A stretch of 64,000 bases of DNA from Heterostelium multicystogenum (GCA_003667245.1 RCNN01000176.1:1-64000); one strand, 5' to 3'; positions 39,573-50,099 are shown, counted from the first letter of the stretch. Translations and numbers: made by a program. The notes: generated by a model from the sequence alone, not told the origin.

Positions 39573-40179
39573 ATGGGTTTCACTGAAACGAATTGCTGTG
39601 TTGTGCGGTTTTACCGCATTGTTCGCTGCCGCAGCGCATGCTGAAGACTGGCAGACGGCCAAGGATGAAGACGGCATCAAAAGTGTCCTTGAGTGAAATT
39701 GCCGGTTCCAAGTACAAGGCTTATCGCGGTGTGACGACCATCAAGGCGCCGCTGGCCAAGATCCAGGCGCTGCAGGAAGACGTGGCGGGGGCCTGTTCCT
39801 GGATCCACGAATGCAAATCGCAGAAACTGCTCAAGCAGGAAGGCGACAAGAGCTGGACCTACACCAGTTCAAGGCACCGTTCCCGGTGACCGATCGTGAC
39901 TCGATCCTGGAAATCACCACCACCAAGGCTGCCGATGCACCGTCACCCGCAAGCTGTTGGAAGTGCCGACCTACCAGCCAGAAGTCAAAGGCTATGTGCG
40001 CGTAGCCCAGGTCGATGGTTACTGGAAACTGGTGCCTAAAGGCGACAACCTGACCGAAGTGACCTACCAGGTGCACACCGAGCCAGGTGGCAGCGTGCCG
40101 TCTTGGTTGGCCAACAAGTTCGTGGTGGACGCACCGTTCAACACCTTGAAAGCCCTGAAAAGAACACGCTGAAAAATAA
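39573..40179 (+). CDS. START-domain lipid-binding protein (frameshifts)
   Basis: About 201 residues. An N-terminal signal peptide (KRIAVLCGFTALFAAAAHAEDWQ) is followed by a START-like domain: YKAYRGVTTIKAPLAKIQALQEDV, WIHECKSQKLLKQEGDKSWTYTQFKAPFPVTDRDSIL and TYQVHTEPGGSVPSWLANKFVVDAPFNTLKALK. Breaks: near 39586, an extra base near 39681, near 39868 and 39940, and an extra A near 40160. The periplasmic location and START fold suggest hydrophobic ligand binding. Confidence 0.82.
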
Positions 40180-40283
40180 CTGCAGTTGATCAGGTTGCCT
40201 CCTGCCTTGAGTGGAACGATTTCCAGGCCCTCAAGGTCCAGATAGATGTAAGCCCACCCATGGGTTTTATCGAGGAGGCTCTG

Positions 40284-40562
40284 ATGCCAAAGTGGAACGT
40301 TTCCTTCACCAATGATCATGGTGAGTCGGTAGTCGAGCAATTCGAGTGCGAGCAGAAACCCACGCTTGAAGAAGCCGCGCGCCTGGTTCGCGCCCGCGTA
40401 TCACCGGTGCTGGAGGAACTGGATCTCAACGATCTGGAGGGGCGTATTGCCGAACCCACGGTCAAGATTCTGAAAGATCAAAACAGCATCAAAGACCTCA
40501 AGGTCGACCCCCGCCGCCTGAACATTCCCTGTACGCCTTTAAACAGACTCTGGTGGAGGTGA
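40284..40562 (+). CDS. Small hypothetical protein
   Basis: 92 residues from ATG 40284 (MPKWNVSFTNDHGESVVEQFECEQKPTLEEAARLVRARVSPVLEELDLNDLEG...). CGAGGAGG at 40271-40278 is a good ribosome binding site and decides against the in-frame ATG at 40260. The protein is acidic, with a beta hairpin-like start and helical middle; no family recognised. The last 15 residues look less natural and may follow a frame error. Confidence 0.6.
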   Translation: MPKWNVSFTNDHGESVVEQFECEQKPTLEEAARLVRARVSPVLEELDLNDLEGRIAEPTVKILKDQNSIKDLKVDPRRLNIPCTPLNRLWWR

Positions 40563-40734
40563 TAGCTTCGCGCTACTCTGCAATGGAGATCAGCGAATGA
40601 ATCGCTAAGGTCTGGTCTTGTCAGCTACATGCTTGTCTCCCAGCGGCGACGTCACTGCCGTAACACCCGCGTCCTTGCAGCGCGGGCCTTGGGAAGCACG
40701 GAAAGTCTATCCATCGGTTTGAGGAGGACGTTTC

Positions 40735-41076
40735 ATGAGCACAGCCTATCAAGAAGACATCAGCACCAACGTGTTGCGCCGCATGAAAGAGGCGGCTTTG
40801 ACTTCTCGCGTTTTCCACCCCATCGAGTTCTACGCCATTTTCCCGGATGAGGAACGTGCGCGGCGGGCTGCGGGTCGGTTTCGTGGGGAATCCCTGAATG
40901 CCCAGGTCAGCGCGCGGGATGACGGCGCCTGGTACCTGGAATTGAGCAAAATCATGTTCGCCACCTACGACGGCATAGGAGACTTCGAGCAGGACTTTGA
41001 GGCGGTGGTCGAGCCCTTGGGCGGAATCATCGAGGGATGGGGCGTGAAACAGGAGGTGCGTGGGTTACCCATGTAG
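40735..41076 (+). CDS. RraB-like ribonuclease E inhibitor family protein
   Basis: Intact 113 residues, ATG 40735 after GAGGA at 40723-40727. The RraB-type fold pattern is seen: FYAIFPDEERARRAAGRFRGESLNAQVSARDDGAWYLELSKIMFATYDGIGDFEQDFEAVVEPLGGIIEGWGV. RraB binds RNase E and alters mRNA decay in E. coli; in Pseudomonas the role is inferred. A terminator follows at 41100. Confidence 0.78.
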   Translation: MSTAYQEDISTNVLRRMKEAALTSRVFHPIEFYAIFPDEERARRAAGRFRGESLNAQVSARDDGAWYLELSKIMFATYDGIGDFEQDFEAVVEPLGGIIEGWGVKQEVRGLPM

Positions 41077-41099
41077 CGACATGAGCACAACACAGCGTA

Positions 41100-41127
41100 T
41101 CGGCTGACCTTTGGGTCGGCCGTTTTT
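41100..41127 (+). terminator. Terminator after the RraB-like gene
   Basis: CGGCTGACC, loop TTTG, GGTCGGCCG, then TTTTT. The stem tolerates one mismatch. Confidence 0.8.
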
Positions 41128-41502
41128 GTTTCTGGCGCGGGAAAATCCTGCGCAAAAAAAAGCCACCCGAGCAGGGTGGCCAAAGGGAAGATCGCAAAGG
41201 AGGAGAGCGATTTGGTACAAGCGGTAATGCGCAATGGATGGAGCTGTAGGACGCGTCCTGTTTCAGCTGATGGAGGTGATTATCCCGCGGGGTTTTGCCG
41301 GGCAGTGAAATCAACTCTGACTATGCTGGTGATAGTCATGGCCTGCATTGCAATGAGGCGCCGCCCATGACAGCGGGCATTTGCTGCACCGGGACGGTGC
41401 GATGAGACCTGCGTCTATATCCAACTGATTGATACTTAAGTGTTTATGCCGCTGGCACGGGCCTTGCGATGGTTCTGGCGTCCGGGTGACAAGGAGTACG
41501 GC
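41128..41502. other. 375-bp non-coding region with a minus-strand terminator
   Basis: No protein gene is supported. On the minus strand GCCACCC, TGCTC, GGGTGGC and eight T (41180 down to 41152) form a strong terminator with no gene before it, so a small RNA transcribed from around 41300-41400 toward 41152 is possible. Other dyads: GACTAT-GCTGGTG-ATAGTC near 41318-41336 and GCACC-GGGAC-GGTGC near 41386-41400. The ribosome binding site of the next gene (AAGGAG, 41490-41495) closes the region. Confidence 0.5.
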
Positions 41503-42908
41503 ATGATCCGCACTTATTATGATGAGATGTACGACGGGGCAGGGCAGGTGCGCCCCATTACCGCGAATTTGCCCGCTGGTTGGCCGACACGCCGGCCGAA
41601 CTGCTGGCCCAGCGCCGGCGCGAAGCCGATTTGCTGTTTCACCGGGCCGGTATCACCTTCACCTTGTATGGCGATGAGCAAGGTACCGAGCGCCTGATCC
41701 CCTTCGACACGATCCCCCGCAGCATCCCGGCCAGTGAATGGCGGATCGTCGAGCGCGGCTGCATCCAGCGGGTCAAGGCGCTGAACATGTTTCTCGCCGA
41801 CCTCTACCACGAACAACGCATTATCAAGGCTGGGATCATCCCCGCCGAGCAAGTGCTGGCCAACGAGCAATACCAGTTGGCGATGCAGGGCCTGGACCTG
41901 CACCGGGATATCTATTCCCACATCTCAGGTGTCGACCTCGTACGCGATGGCGACGGCACTTACTACGTCCTCGAAGACAATCTGCGCACCCCCAGCGGCG
42001 TGAGCTACATGCTCGAAGACCGCAAGATGATGATGCGCCTGTTCCCCGAACTGTTCGCGGCCCAGCGCATTGCGCCATCGACCACTATCCCAACCTGTTG
42101 CTCGACACCCTGAAAAGCTCCAGCCCGCTGGATAATCCCAGTGTGGTGGTGCTGACGCCTGGGCGTTTCAACAGTGCGTTCTTCGAGCATGCATTCCTGG
42201 CCCGGGAAATGGGCGTGGAACTGGTGGAAGGCGCCGATTCTGTTTGTACGCGATGACCGCGTGTTCATGCGCACCACCGACGGCCCCAGGCGGTGGATGT
42301 GATCTACCGTCGCCTCGACGACGCGTTCCTCGACCCGCTGGCCTTCAACCCGGACTCCATGCTCGGCGTGCCGGGCCTGCTGGCGGCGTACCGCTCGGGC
42401 AACGTGGTGTTGGCCAATGCCATCGGCACCGGGGTGGCGGATGACAAGTCGGTGTACCCTTCGTCACCGAGATGATCCGTTTTTACCTGGATGAAGAACC
42501 GATCCTGAAGAATGTTCCGACGTTCCAGTGCCGTAATCCAGTGAACTGTCCCACGTACTGGCCAACCTTCCGCAACTGGTGGTGAAGGAAACCCAGGGCT
42601 CCGGTGGCTATGGCATGTTGGTCGGCCCGGCCGCCTCGGCAGCGGAAATCGAAGCCTTCCGTGCACGCATCAAGGCCAAGCCCCACGCCTACATCGCGCA
42701 GCCAACGCTGTGCCTGTCGACGTGCCCGACCTTCGTCGAAAACGGCATCCGCGCCACGCCACATCGACCTGCGCCCGTTTGTGCTGCAAGGCAAGGAAAC
42801 CCGTGTGGTGCCCGGCGGCCTGACTCGTGTGGCGCTGCGGGAAGGCTCGCTGGTGGTCAACTCGTCCAGGGCGGCGGCACTAAAGACACCTGGGTGGTCG
42901 AGGATTGA
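41503..42908 (+). CDS. Circularly permuted ATP-grasp protein (frameshifts)
   Basis: About 468 residues, DUF404/DUF407 (CP_ATPgrasp) family. [11 protein letters not shown] starts it; [57 protein letters not shown] and [18 protein letters not shown] are ATP-grasp blocks, with the Lys-Glu and Gly-rich loop in the last. Frame breaks near 41562, 42072, 42240, 42287, 42460, 42540, 42758 and 42868. Such enzymes are thought to make amide/peptide bonds with ATP; the substrate is unknown. First gene of a conserved three-gene cassette. Confidence 0.88.
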
Positions 42909-42911
42909 AAT

Positions 42912-43866
42912 ATGTTGAGTAGAACTGCCTCGGATTTGTATTGGATGTCGCGCTAACCTGGAGCGCGCGGAAAACCTCGCGCGGATGCTCGATGTCAGTT
43001 ATTCGCTGTCGCTGATGCCCCAGGACGGGCGCGGCGATGGCCTGCATGAACTGGCGATGCCGCTGCTGATCACCGGCACCCTCGACGATTACCGCGAGCG
43101 CCACGGTGAACTGCACGCCGAACGCCTGCTGCACTTCTTCGCCCTGGATGCGGCGAACCCGGCCAGCATCTACAGCTGCCTCGGCGCTGCACGCGCCAGT
43201 GCCCATGCCGTGCGTGGGCGAATCACCGCTGACATGTGGGAAAACATCAACGCCCACCTGGCTGGAGATTCGCGACATCGCCCAGCAAGGCCTGAGCCGC
43301 TACGGCATGAGCCGGTTCTGCGAGTGGGTCAAGGAACGTTCCCACCTGTTCCGCGGTGCCACCTACGGCACCATCATGCGTAACGACGCCTTTCGTTTTA
43401 TTTCGCCTGGGCACCTTTATCGAGCGCGCCGACAACACCCTGCGCTTGCTCGACGCCCGCTATGAAATGGCCGGCGACCAGGCCGAAGCGGTCACCGATG
43501 ATGTACCGCCCACGCCTACTATCAATGGAGTGCGTTGTTGCGGGCGTTGTCGTCGTTCGAGGCCTACACCGAAATCTACCGTGATGCCCCGGGCGCCCGG
43601 CAAGTCGCCGAACTGTTGCTGCTGCGCGCCGACGTGCCGCGATCGCTGCGGGCCTGCAGTGAAGAGATCGACCAGATCCTTGGCAGCCTGCCCGGCATCA
43701 ACGGTCGCCCGGCCCAACGCCTGGCAGCGGAAATGGACGCACGCCTGCGCTATACGCCATCGACGAAATTCTCGAGGAAGGCCTGCACGCTTGGCTGACC
43801 GACTTCATCCCGCTCGTGCGCGAGCTGGGCGATGCTATTTACAGTTCCTACCTGGAGGCGGCATGA
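42912..43866 (+). CDS. Alpha-E (DUF403) domain protein (frameshifts)
   Basis: About 317 residues, mostly helical. [32 protein letters not shown] is the family start; [40 protein letters not shown] and the C-terminal [18 protein letters not shown] end fit DUF403. Breaks near 42953, 43262, 43402, 43510 and 43760. It starts four bases after the ATP-grasp gene and overlaps the transglutaminase start (ATGA at 43863), so all three are coupled. Confidence 0.87.
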
Positions 43867-44665
43867 GACTTTCCATCAGCCACGAAACCACCTACCACTA
43901 CGAAGACCAGGTGCGTGCCAGCATCCAGTACCTGCGGCTCACGCCCCACGACAGCGAGCGCCAGCATGTCCTCAGTTGGCAGTTGGACTTGCCCCGGCCG
44001 GTACGGGCGCAACTGGACCCGTTCGGCAACATCCTGCACGTGTTGACCCTGGACGAGCCCCATGAAGCCATCATCATTGGCGCCCGTGGCCAAGTGGATA
44101 TCGACGAATTGCGCGAGCCGAACATGAAAGCCAGTCGGCCTTCCCGTTCCTGCGCTGCACCCGGTTGACCGAGCCGGACGAGGCCCTGCGCAGCTTTGCC
44201 GAAAAGCATTGCCATCAACGCCGCGACCGCAGCGCATTGATCGACCTGATGCACGCGCTGAACCAGTACATGACCTATTCGCCGGGTTCTACCGAAGTCG
44301 ACACCTGTGCGGCCAAGGCGTTTGCCGGGCGTGCCGGGGTGTGCCAGGACCACACCCACGCCTTCCTCGCCTGTGCCCGCAGCCTGGGAATTCCGGCGCG
44401 TTATGTGTCGGGGTATTTGTACAGCGAAGACTGCGAGCACCTGGCCAGCCATGCCTGGGCTGAAGCGTGGCTGGATGACGCCTGGTACAGTTTTGACGTG
44501 ACCAATCAACTGGCGCGGCGGAGCGGCATTTGAAGCTGGCGGTGGGCCTGGATTACCTGGACGCCTGCCCGGTACGAGGCATGCGTCGTGGGGGAGGGCA
44601 TGAGCAGATGCATGCGAAGGTATTTTGTAGCGCCGACACCGGTGATTTCGGTGCAGCAGCAGTAG
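43863..44665 (+). CDS. Transglutaminase-family protein (frameshifts)
   Basis: About 267 residues. N-terminal bacterial transglutaminase-like beta domain ([28 protein letters not shown]), then the Cys-His-Asp core: AGVCQDHTHAFLACARSLGIPARYVSGYL (Cys), SHAWAEAWL (His), SFDVTN (Asp). Breaks near 44130, 44520 and 44628. It ends VISVQQQ at TAG 44663-44665. In this cassette it may act as a cysteine peptidase or amidase on the product of the ATP-grasp enzyme; this is inference. Confidence 0.88.
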
Positions 44666-44725
44666 GATCCAGGGAGAGGGGGAGCTCTGTGTAGCAGGAA
44701 AGCTCTCCGTGCCAGGAAAACTTTT

Positions 44726-44858
44726 TGTGGCGAGGGAGCTTGCTCCCGCTGGGGCCGCGAAGCGGCCCCAAGGCATGCCCCCGAGTTCTGTCTGGAGAAA
44801 TGCGATTGTCTGATTGGGGCTGCTGCGCAGCCCAGCGGGAGCAAGCTCCCTCGCCACA
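44726..44858. repeat. REP doublet (GTGGCGAGGGAGCTTGCTCCCGCT type), copy 1
   Basis: TGTGGCGAGGGAGCTTGCTC and its inverted partner bracket a 90-bp interior that has further short dyads (GGGGCCGCGAAGCGGCCCC; GGGCTGCTGCGCAGCCC). Confidence 0.9.
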
Positions 44859-44872
44859 GGTTTACCCGAGCC

Positions 44873-44993
44873 TTAAGGCTGCTTTCTGCCCGCCATATGC
44901 TTCAAATACCCCACCAGCAGATCCAGGTCCGCATCCGGCAATACACTGGTGGCAAACGCCGGCATTTTCGCCTGTGGCAAGTGCCGCATGCTT
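44873..44993 (-). pseudogene. Duplicated 3' fragment of the cytochrome c gene
   Basis: Encodes the last 40 residues (MRHLPQAKMPAFATS...KHMAGRKQP, stop at 44873) without a start or heme motif. Compared with the intact gene 353 bp away, it shows four substitutions: three are synonymous (AAA/AAG, AGT/AGC, GTA/GTG) and one changes Trp to Leu. Confidence 0.8.
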
Positions 44994-45079
44994 TTCGATT
45001 TCGGTGCAGCAGCAGTAGGATTCCGGGAGAGAGAGGAAGCTTTGTGTAGCAGGAAAGCTCTCCGTGCAGGAAAGCTTTT

Positions 45080-45211
45080 TGTGGCGAGGGAGCTTGCTCC
45101 CGCTGGGCCGCGAAGCGGCCCCAAGGCATGCCCCCGAGTTCTGTCTGGAGAAATGCGATTGTCTGATTGGGGCTGCTGCGCAGCCCAGCGGGAGCAAGCT
45201 CCCTCGCCACA
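45080..45211. repeat. REP doublet (GTGGCGAGGGAGCTTGCTCCCGCT type), copy 2
   Basis: Copy of the 44726 element inside the second duplication unit, shorter by one G in the interior. Confidence 0.9.
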
Positions 45212-45225
45212 GGTTTACCCGAGCC

Positions 45226-46029
45226 TTAAGGCTGCTTTCTGCCCGCCATATGCTTCAAATACCCCACCAGCAGATCCAGGTCCGCATCCGGCAACACGCT
45301 GGTGGCAAACGCCGGCATCTTCGCCTGTGGCCAGTGCCGCATGCTTTGCGGATCGCGGATGTAGCGCTTGAGGAAATCCCCGGCAAAATATTCAGTGGGG
45401 TTGTAAGGAATATTCAGGTCCGGCCCCACCTGCGCATCGCCGGCCCCGTTCAGGCGATGACATGCCAGGCAGTTCTTCTGGAACAGTGCGAACCCCTGAT
45501 TCACCGGGTCATTCGCCGCCAGTTTCGGATCCGGCAACAACGCCGGGAAGCGCTCCGCCACCGTCTTCAACTGCTTGATCCGGAAATCTGAAACGGCCAT
45601 TGCTCAGGGCTGATATGCCCGGCTTGTGGATCGGTCCACACCAGATAAAACGGCCCGGCACTGGGCTTGCCGTCTGCCAGTGGCGGCCACGGATGCGCCG
45701 GATCTTCCAACCGCCAGCCAGGCCCGCGCGCCGCTTTTTGATAGCAGCGGTGCCGCCGTCAGTTCCGCGGCAAAGCCGTCGAGGGCCACTGCCTGCAGAT
45801 GGTTATCCGGCGTGATGCCTGGCAACAGCGCTGCCAACGGCACTGCACGATAGGTCATATTGCGCTTGTAGGAAACGTCATCAACGATCTGCACCGTCTG
45901 CACATCCGGACGCTTGAGCAGTTCGGTGGTTTCCCAGGTTTTGCTGGCGTGATCCAGCTCGACGGTCAATTTCGCGGCGTGCGCCGGCAAGGCCAGCAGC
46001 AGGATCAGGAGGACGATGATCTGTTTCAA
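45226..46029 (-). CDS. Periplasmic c-type cytochrome with N-terminal extra domain (frameshifts)
   Basis: About 265 residues. MKQIIVLLILLLALPAHA is the signal peptide. Residues to about 150 (LTVELDHASKTWETTELLKRPDVQTV, YRAVPLAALLPG, LAADGF-like segment, GPFYLVWTDPQAG) look like the molybdopterin-oxidoreductase-like domain found in front of some cytochromes; then a heme c site CLACH with distal Met in KMPAFATS. Two separate open frames (46029-45604 and 45600-45226) are joined by slips near 45705 and 45590. Small-electron carrier; partner unknown. Confidence 0.8.
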
Positions 46030-46201
46030 GGAAGGGCCACATATCGGAAAAGGCGGTGGAACTCACGATACCGCAAAATCAAAAAATCTCGGCGCGCAAA
46101 ACGGCAGCCCCTGACGGGATCGCTATACGCAATATCCGAAAGGCGCTGCCAAAGGCTGCGATCCTGGCGCTGTGTCTGCGCAGAATGTGGGGTGTGAGAG
46201 G

Positions 46202-46297
46202 TCACCCAATGACCTTGGTGAGGTTGGGCAAGATCAGAATCAGGGTGGTGGCGAACAGAATAAGTCCCGCCTGACGTACTTTCGAATGCTTGAACAT
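46202..46297 (-). CDS. 31-residue single-pass membrane peptide
   Basis: MFKHSKVRQAGLILFATTLILILPNLTKVIG: a basic N-terminus followed by one hydrophobic helix (AGLILFATTLILILP). AAGGCAG lies 6 bases before ATG 46297. The open frame runs further upstream, but the residues there are not protein-like. Short basic-hydrophobic proteins of this kind are conserved in Pseudomonas; no function is known to me. Confidence 0.5.
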   Translation of the reverse strand: MFKHSKVRQAGLILFATTLILILPNLTKVIG

Positions 46298-46709
46298 GGC
46301 TGACTGCCTTTTGTTGTTATTCCTGAGCGTCAAATGCGTGCCGGTCGATTCAACTATGACGGTGCTACATGACTCTTTTCTTACAGTTCCTACAGGTGCT
46401 CCAGCAAAACCCGGCAGCAACCTTTAACTTCTCTTACAGATTCAACCTTAGAGCCCTCGTTCTACATGGCTTAGATCCATTTCGTCTCATCACCTGAAGA
46501 AAAATTATTAAAAAGGCATGAGGCCAATTGCCAGCCAGACGCCAGCCCTACGGCTAGACAGCTAAAACGATTAATCAGCCGATTCCCGTAGCCTCCTACC
46601 GTTCGTCTGAGCGTGAGCGTCAAGGTCAATGAGCGGTTCGGTCATTGAATCCGGCGCCCCGGCGCCTAAGGTAAGGGCACGATTCGTTGCATAGTGATTC
46701 GAGGACGTC
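46298..46709. other. 412-bp intergenic region before the thiolase gene
   Basis: No gene seen. Lower GC than its surroundings around 46380-46540. Near its end are the dyads CAATGA-N9-TCATTG (46627-46647) and GGCGCC-CC-GGCGCC (46653-46666), the former a plausible operator for the beta-oxidation genes. Confidence 0.5.
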
Positions 46710-47914
46710 ATGACCCAAGCTTTGATCTTTGATGCGATACGCACGCCCGGGGCAAAGGCAAGGCGGATGGCGCCCTGCACAGCGTCAAGCCGGTGAACCT
46801 GGTGGCCGGTTTGCTGACGGCACTGCAACAGCGCACCGACCTCGACACCCGGCAAGTGGATGACATCGTCCTGGGCTGTGTCACACCGATTGGCGACCAG
46901 GGTGCCGACATCGCCAAGACCGCCGCGTTGGTGGCGGACTGGGATATCAGCGTCGCCGGTGTGCAGATCAACCGGTTTTGCGCCTCGGGCCTGGAAGCCG
47001 TGAACCTCGGCGCGATGAAAGTGCGCTCCGGCTTTGAAGACCTCGTGGTGGTGGGCGGCGTCGAGTCCATGTCCCGAGTGCCCATGGGCAGTGACGGCGG
47101 CGCCTGGGTGCTCGACCCGCAAACCAATATGCACAGCCACTTCACCCCGCAAGGCATCGGTGCCGACCTGATCGCCACCCTGGAAGGCTTCACCCGCCAG
47201 GACGTCGACGCCTTTGCCCTGCACTCACAGCAGAAAGCGGCGCGGGCCAGATCAGACGGTTCCTTCAACAAGTCGCTGATCGCCGTGCAGGACCAAAATG
47301 GCATTGTGCTGCTGGATCAGGACGAATTCATCCGTGCCGACTCCACCCTCGAAGGCCTGGGCAAACTCAAGCCCAGCTTCGAAATGATGGGCCAGATGGG
47401 CTTCGACGCCACGGCGTTGCGAGTCTATAGCCACGTCGAGCGCATCAACCACGTGCACACACCGGGCAACAGTTCCGGGATCGTCGATGGCGCGGCGCTG
47501 ATGCTGATCGGTTCTGAAGCCAAAGGTCGCGAACTCGGCCTGCAACCCCGGGCGCGGATCGTCGCCACCGCTGTCACCAGTACCGACCCCACCATCATGT
47601 TGACCGGCCCGGCACCGGCAACCCGCAAGGCACTGGCCAAGGCGGGTTTGCGGGTTGAAGACATCGACCTGTTCGAGGTCAACGAAGCGTTTGCGTCGGT
47701 GGTGCTCAAGTTCATCAAGGACATGGGCATCGACGCCGCCCGGGTCAACGTCAACGGTGGCTCCATCGCCATGGGCCACCCGCTGGGCGCCACGGGCTGC
47801 GCGATTCTCGGCACCTTGCTTGATGAGCTGGAGGTACGCCAGCAGCGTTATGGCCTGGCCACCCTGTGTGTCGGCGGCGGCATGGGTATCGCCACTATCA
47901 TCGAACGCCTCTGA
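46710..47914 (+). CDS. Thiolase (acetyl-CoA C-acyltransferase) (one frameshift)
   Basis: About 402 residues. [17 protein letters not shown] starts it; the acyl-accepting Cys is in [17 protein letters not shown] (near residue 90), NEAFA and [15 protein letters not shown] hold the second block, and the C-terminal Cys is in LCVGGGMG. A missing C near 46747 breaks the frame. With the following hydratase/dehydrogenase gene it completes a beta-oxidation unit, in the order of P. aeruginosa PA1736-PA1737. Confidence 0.92.
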
Positions 47915-47930
47915 GCCTAAGGAATCAGTC

Positions 47931-50076
47931 ATGACCGATGCCATTCGTTACGAAAAGGGCCAGGACCAGATTGTGGTGCTGACCATCGACATGCCCGGCC
48001 AGAGCGCCAACACCATGAACGGGGTGTACCGCGAGGCCATGGCGGCCACCGTCGCCCGCCTGGACGCCGAGAAGGATTCGATTGCGGGCGTGATCATCAC
48101 CTCGGCGAAGAAGACCTTCTTTGCCGGCGGCGACCTTAATGAACTGATCAAGGTCGACAAGCCCCACGCCAAGGATTTTTACGACAGCGTGCTGGTGCTG
48201 AAGGCGCAACTGCGCACCCTGGAAACCCTCGGCAAACCGGTAGTGGCCGCGATCAACGGCGCAGCGCTGGGCGGTGGCTGGGAGATCTGCCTGGCGTGCC
48301 AGCACCGTGTGGCGCTGGACCACAAGTCGGTACAGATTGGCCTGCCGGAAGTCACCCTCGGGCTTTTGCCGGGTGGCGGCGGTGTGGTGCGCATGGTGCG
48401 GATGCTGGGCCTGGAAAAAGCCTTGCCCTACTTGCTGGAAGGCAAAAAGATTACGCCGCAGCAGGCGCTGCAAGCCGGGTTGATTGATGAGCTGGCGGCA
48501 GACCGTGACGAGCTGCTGGCCAAGTCCCGGGCGTGGATTCTGGCCAACCCCGAGGCGAAACAGCGTTGGGACATCAAGGGCTACCAGATCCCGGGTGGTA
48601 CGCCGTCCAACCCGAAAGTCGCGCAAATGCTCGCCATTGCGCCATCGATCCTGCGCGCCAAAACCAACGGCTGCTTCCCGGCCCCGGAAAAAATCCTCTG
48701 CGCCGCCGTGGAAGGTGCCCAGGTGGATTTCGACACCGCGCACTTGATCGAGACCCGCTACTTCACCGAGCTGGTCACCGGGCAAGTGGCGAAAAACATG
48801 ATTGGCACCTTCTGGTTCCAGCTCAATGAAATCAATGCCGGCAGTTCGCGGCCCAAGGGCTTTGCGCCGTATGTGACACGCAAGGTCGGCGTGCTCGGCG
48901 CCGGGATGATGGGCGCGGGGCATTGCCTACGTCAGCGCCTCGGCGGGCATTGAGGTGGTGCTCAAGGACGTCAGCCAGGCGGCGGCAGAGAAGGGCAAGG
49001 CCCACTCGGCCACGTTGCTGGACAAGAAGGTCGGGCGTGGGCAATTGACCGCCGAACAGCGGGAAACCATCCTCGCGCGGATTGTTCCTACCGAATCCGA
49101 TGCTGATCTTGCCGGCTGCGACCTGATCATCGAAGCCGTCTTCGAGGATCGGGAACTCAAGGCCAAGGTCTCGGCGGCCGCGCAAAACGTGGTGGGTGCC
49201 GAAGCGGTGATCGCCTCCAACACCTCCACCTTGCCCATCAGCGGGTTAGCCACCGCCGTTCCAGACCAGGGCAAGTTTATCGGCCTGCACTTCTTCAGCC
49301 CGGTGGACAAAATGCCCCTGGTGGAAATCATCAAGGGCGCCCGCACCAGCGACGAAACCCTGGCGCGGGGATTCGACTTCGTACTGCAAATCAAGAAAAC
49401 CCCGATCGTGGTCAACGACAGCCGCGGCTTCTTCACCTCGCGGGTGTTCGGCACCTTCACCAACGAAGGCATCGCCATGCTCGGCGAAGGCGTGGCGGCG
49501 CCGATGATCGAGACCGAGGCACGCAAGGCCGGCATGCCTGTGGGACCGCTGGCGGTCTCTGACGAAGTTTCCCTCAGCCTGATGAGCCATATCCGCCAGC
49601 AAACGGCCAAGGACCTACAGGCCGAGGGCAAGCCGTTGCCGCAGCACCCGGCGTTTGCCGTGATCGACCTGTTGCTCAATGAATACAAGCGCCCGGGCAA
49701 GGCGGCGGGTGGCGGTTTCTACGAGTACCCGGCGGGCGGGCAGAAACACCTGTGGCCGGAGCTGAAAAACCGCTTCGAAAAGCCTGGCCAACAGATCTCG
49801 CCGCAAGACGTGCGCGACCGTTTGCTGTTCATCCAGGCCATCGAAACCGTGCGCTGTGTGGAGGAGGGCGTGTTGATGTCGACGGCTGATGCCAACGTCG
49901 GCTCGATCTTCGGTATCGGCTTTGCCGCCTGGAGCGGCGGAGCGCTGCAATTCATCAACCAGTACGGCCTGAACGATTTCGTCGCCCGCGCCCGCTACCT
50001 GGCCGAGCAATATGGTGAGCGCTTCACGCCGCCGGCGCTGCTGTTGGAGAAAGCTGCACAGAACGCGACCTTCTGA
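47931..50076 (+). CDS. Bifunctional enoyl-CoA hydratase/3-hydroxyacyl-CoA dehydrogenase (FadB/FadJ-like; one frameshift)
   Basis: About 714 residues. N-terminal crotonase domain: SAKKTFFAGGDLNELI and INGAALGGGWEICLACQHRVAL (oxyanion hole), catalytic Glu regions near GLPEVTLGLLPGGGG. C-terminal NAD domain: VGVLGAGMMGAGIAYVSASAG (broken by an extra G near 48917), HFFSPVDKMPLVEII and NDSRGFFTSRVFGTF. AAGGAA at 47919-47924 precedes the ATG. It catalyses the hydration and second oxidation of beta-oxidation; the thiolase is its partner, and electrons of the first step would go through ETF. Confidence 0.94.
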
Positions 50077-50099
50077 CGCTTTTGGCCATGTGCGGGGCT

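Larger units (their letters stand above)
44641..45346. repeat. 353-bp tandem duplication
   Basis: Copy 1 about 44641-44993, copy 2 about 44994-45346, period 353. Each contains GATTTCGGTGCAGCAGCAG plus a stop (3' end of the transglutaminase gene), a REP doublet, and the last 40 codons of the cytochrome c gene on the minus strand. The copies differ by substitutions and small indels, mainly just after the transglutaminase end. Confidence 0.85.

Noticed and set aside
41176..41370. 64-codon plus-strand open frame (MAKGKIAKEESD...)
   Set aside because: Composition is unlike a protein after residue 20, and it lies across a minus-strand terminator and dyads.
44902..45210. Open frames within the duplicated REP region
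   Set aside because: They read through inverted repeats; only the 3' fragment of the cytochrome gene has meaning.
46653..46666. GGCGCC-CC-GGCGCC as a terminator
   Set aside because: No T run on either strand and no gene ends nearby on the plus strand; it is GC-rich simple symmetry.
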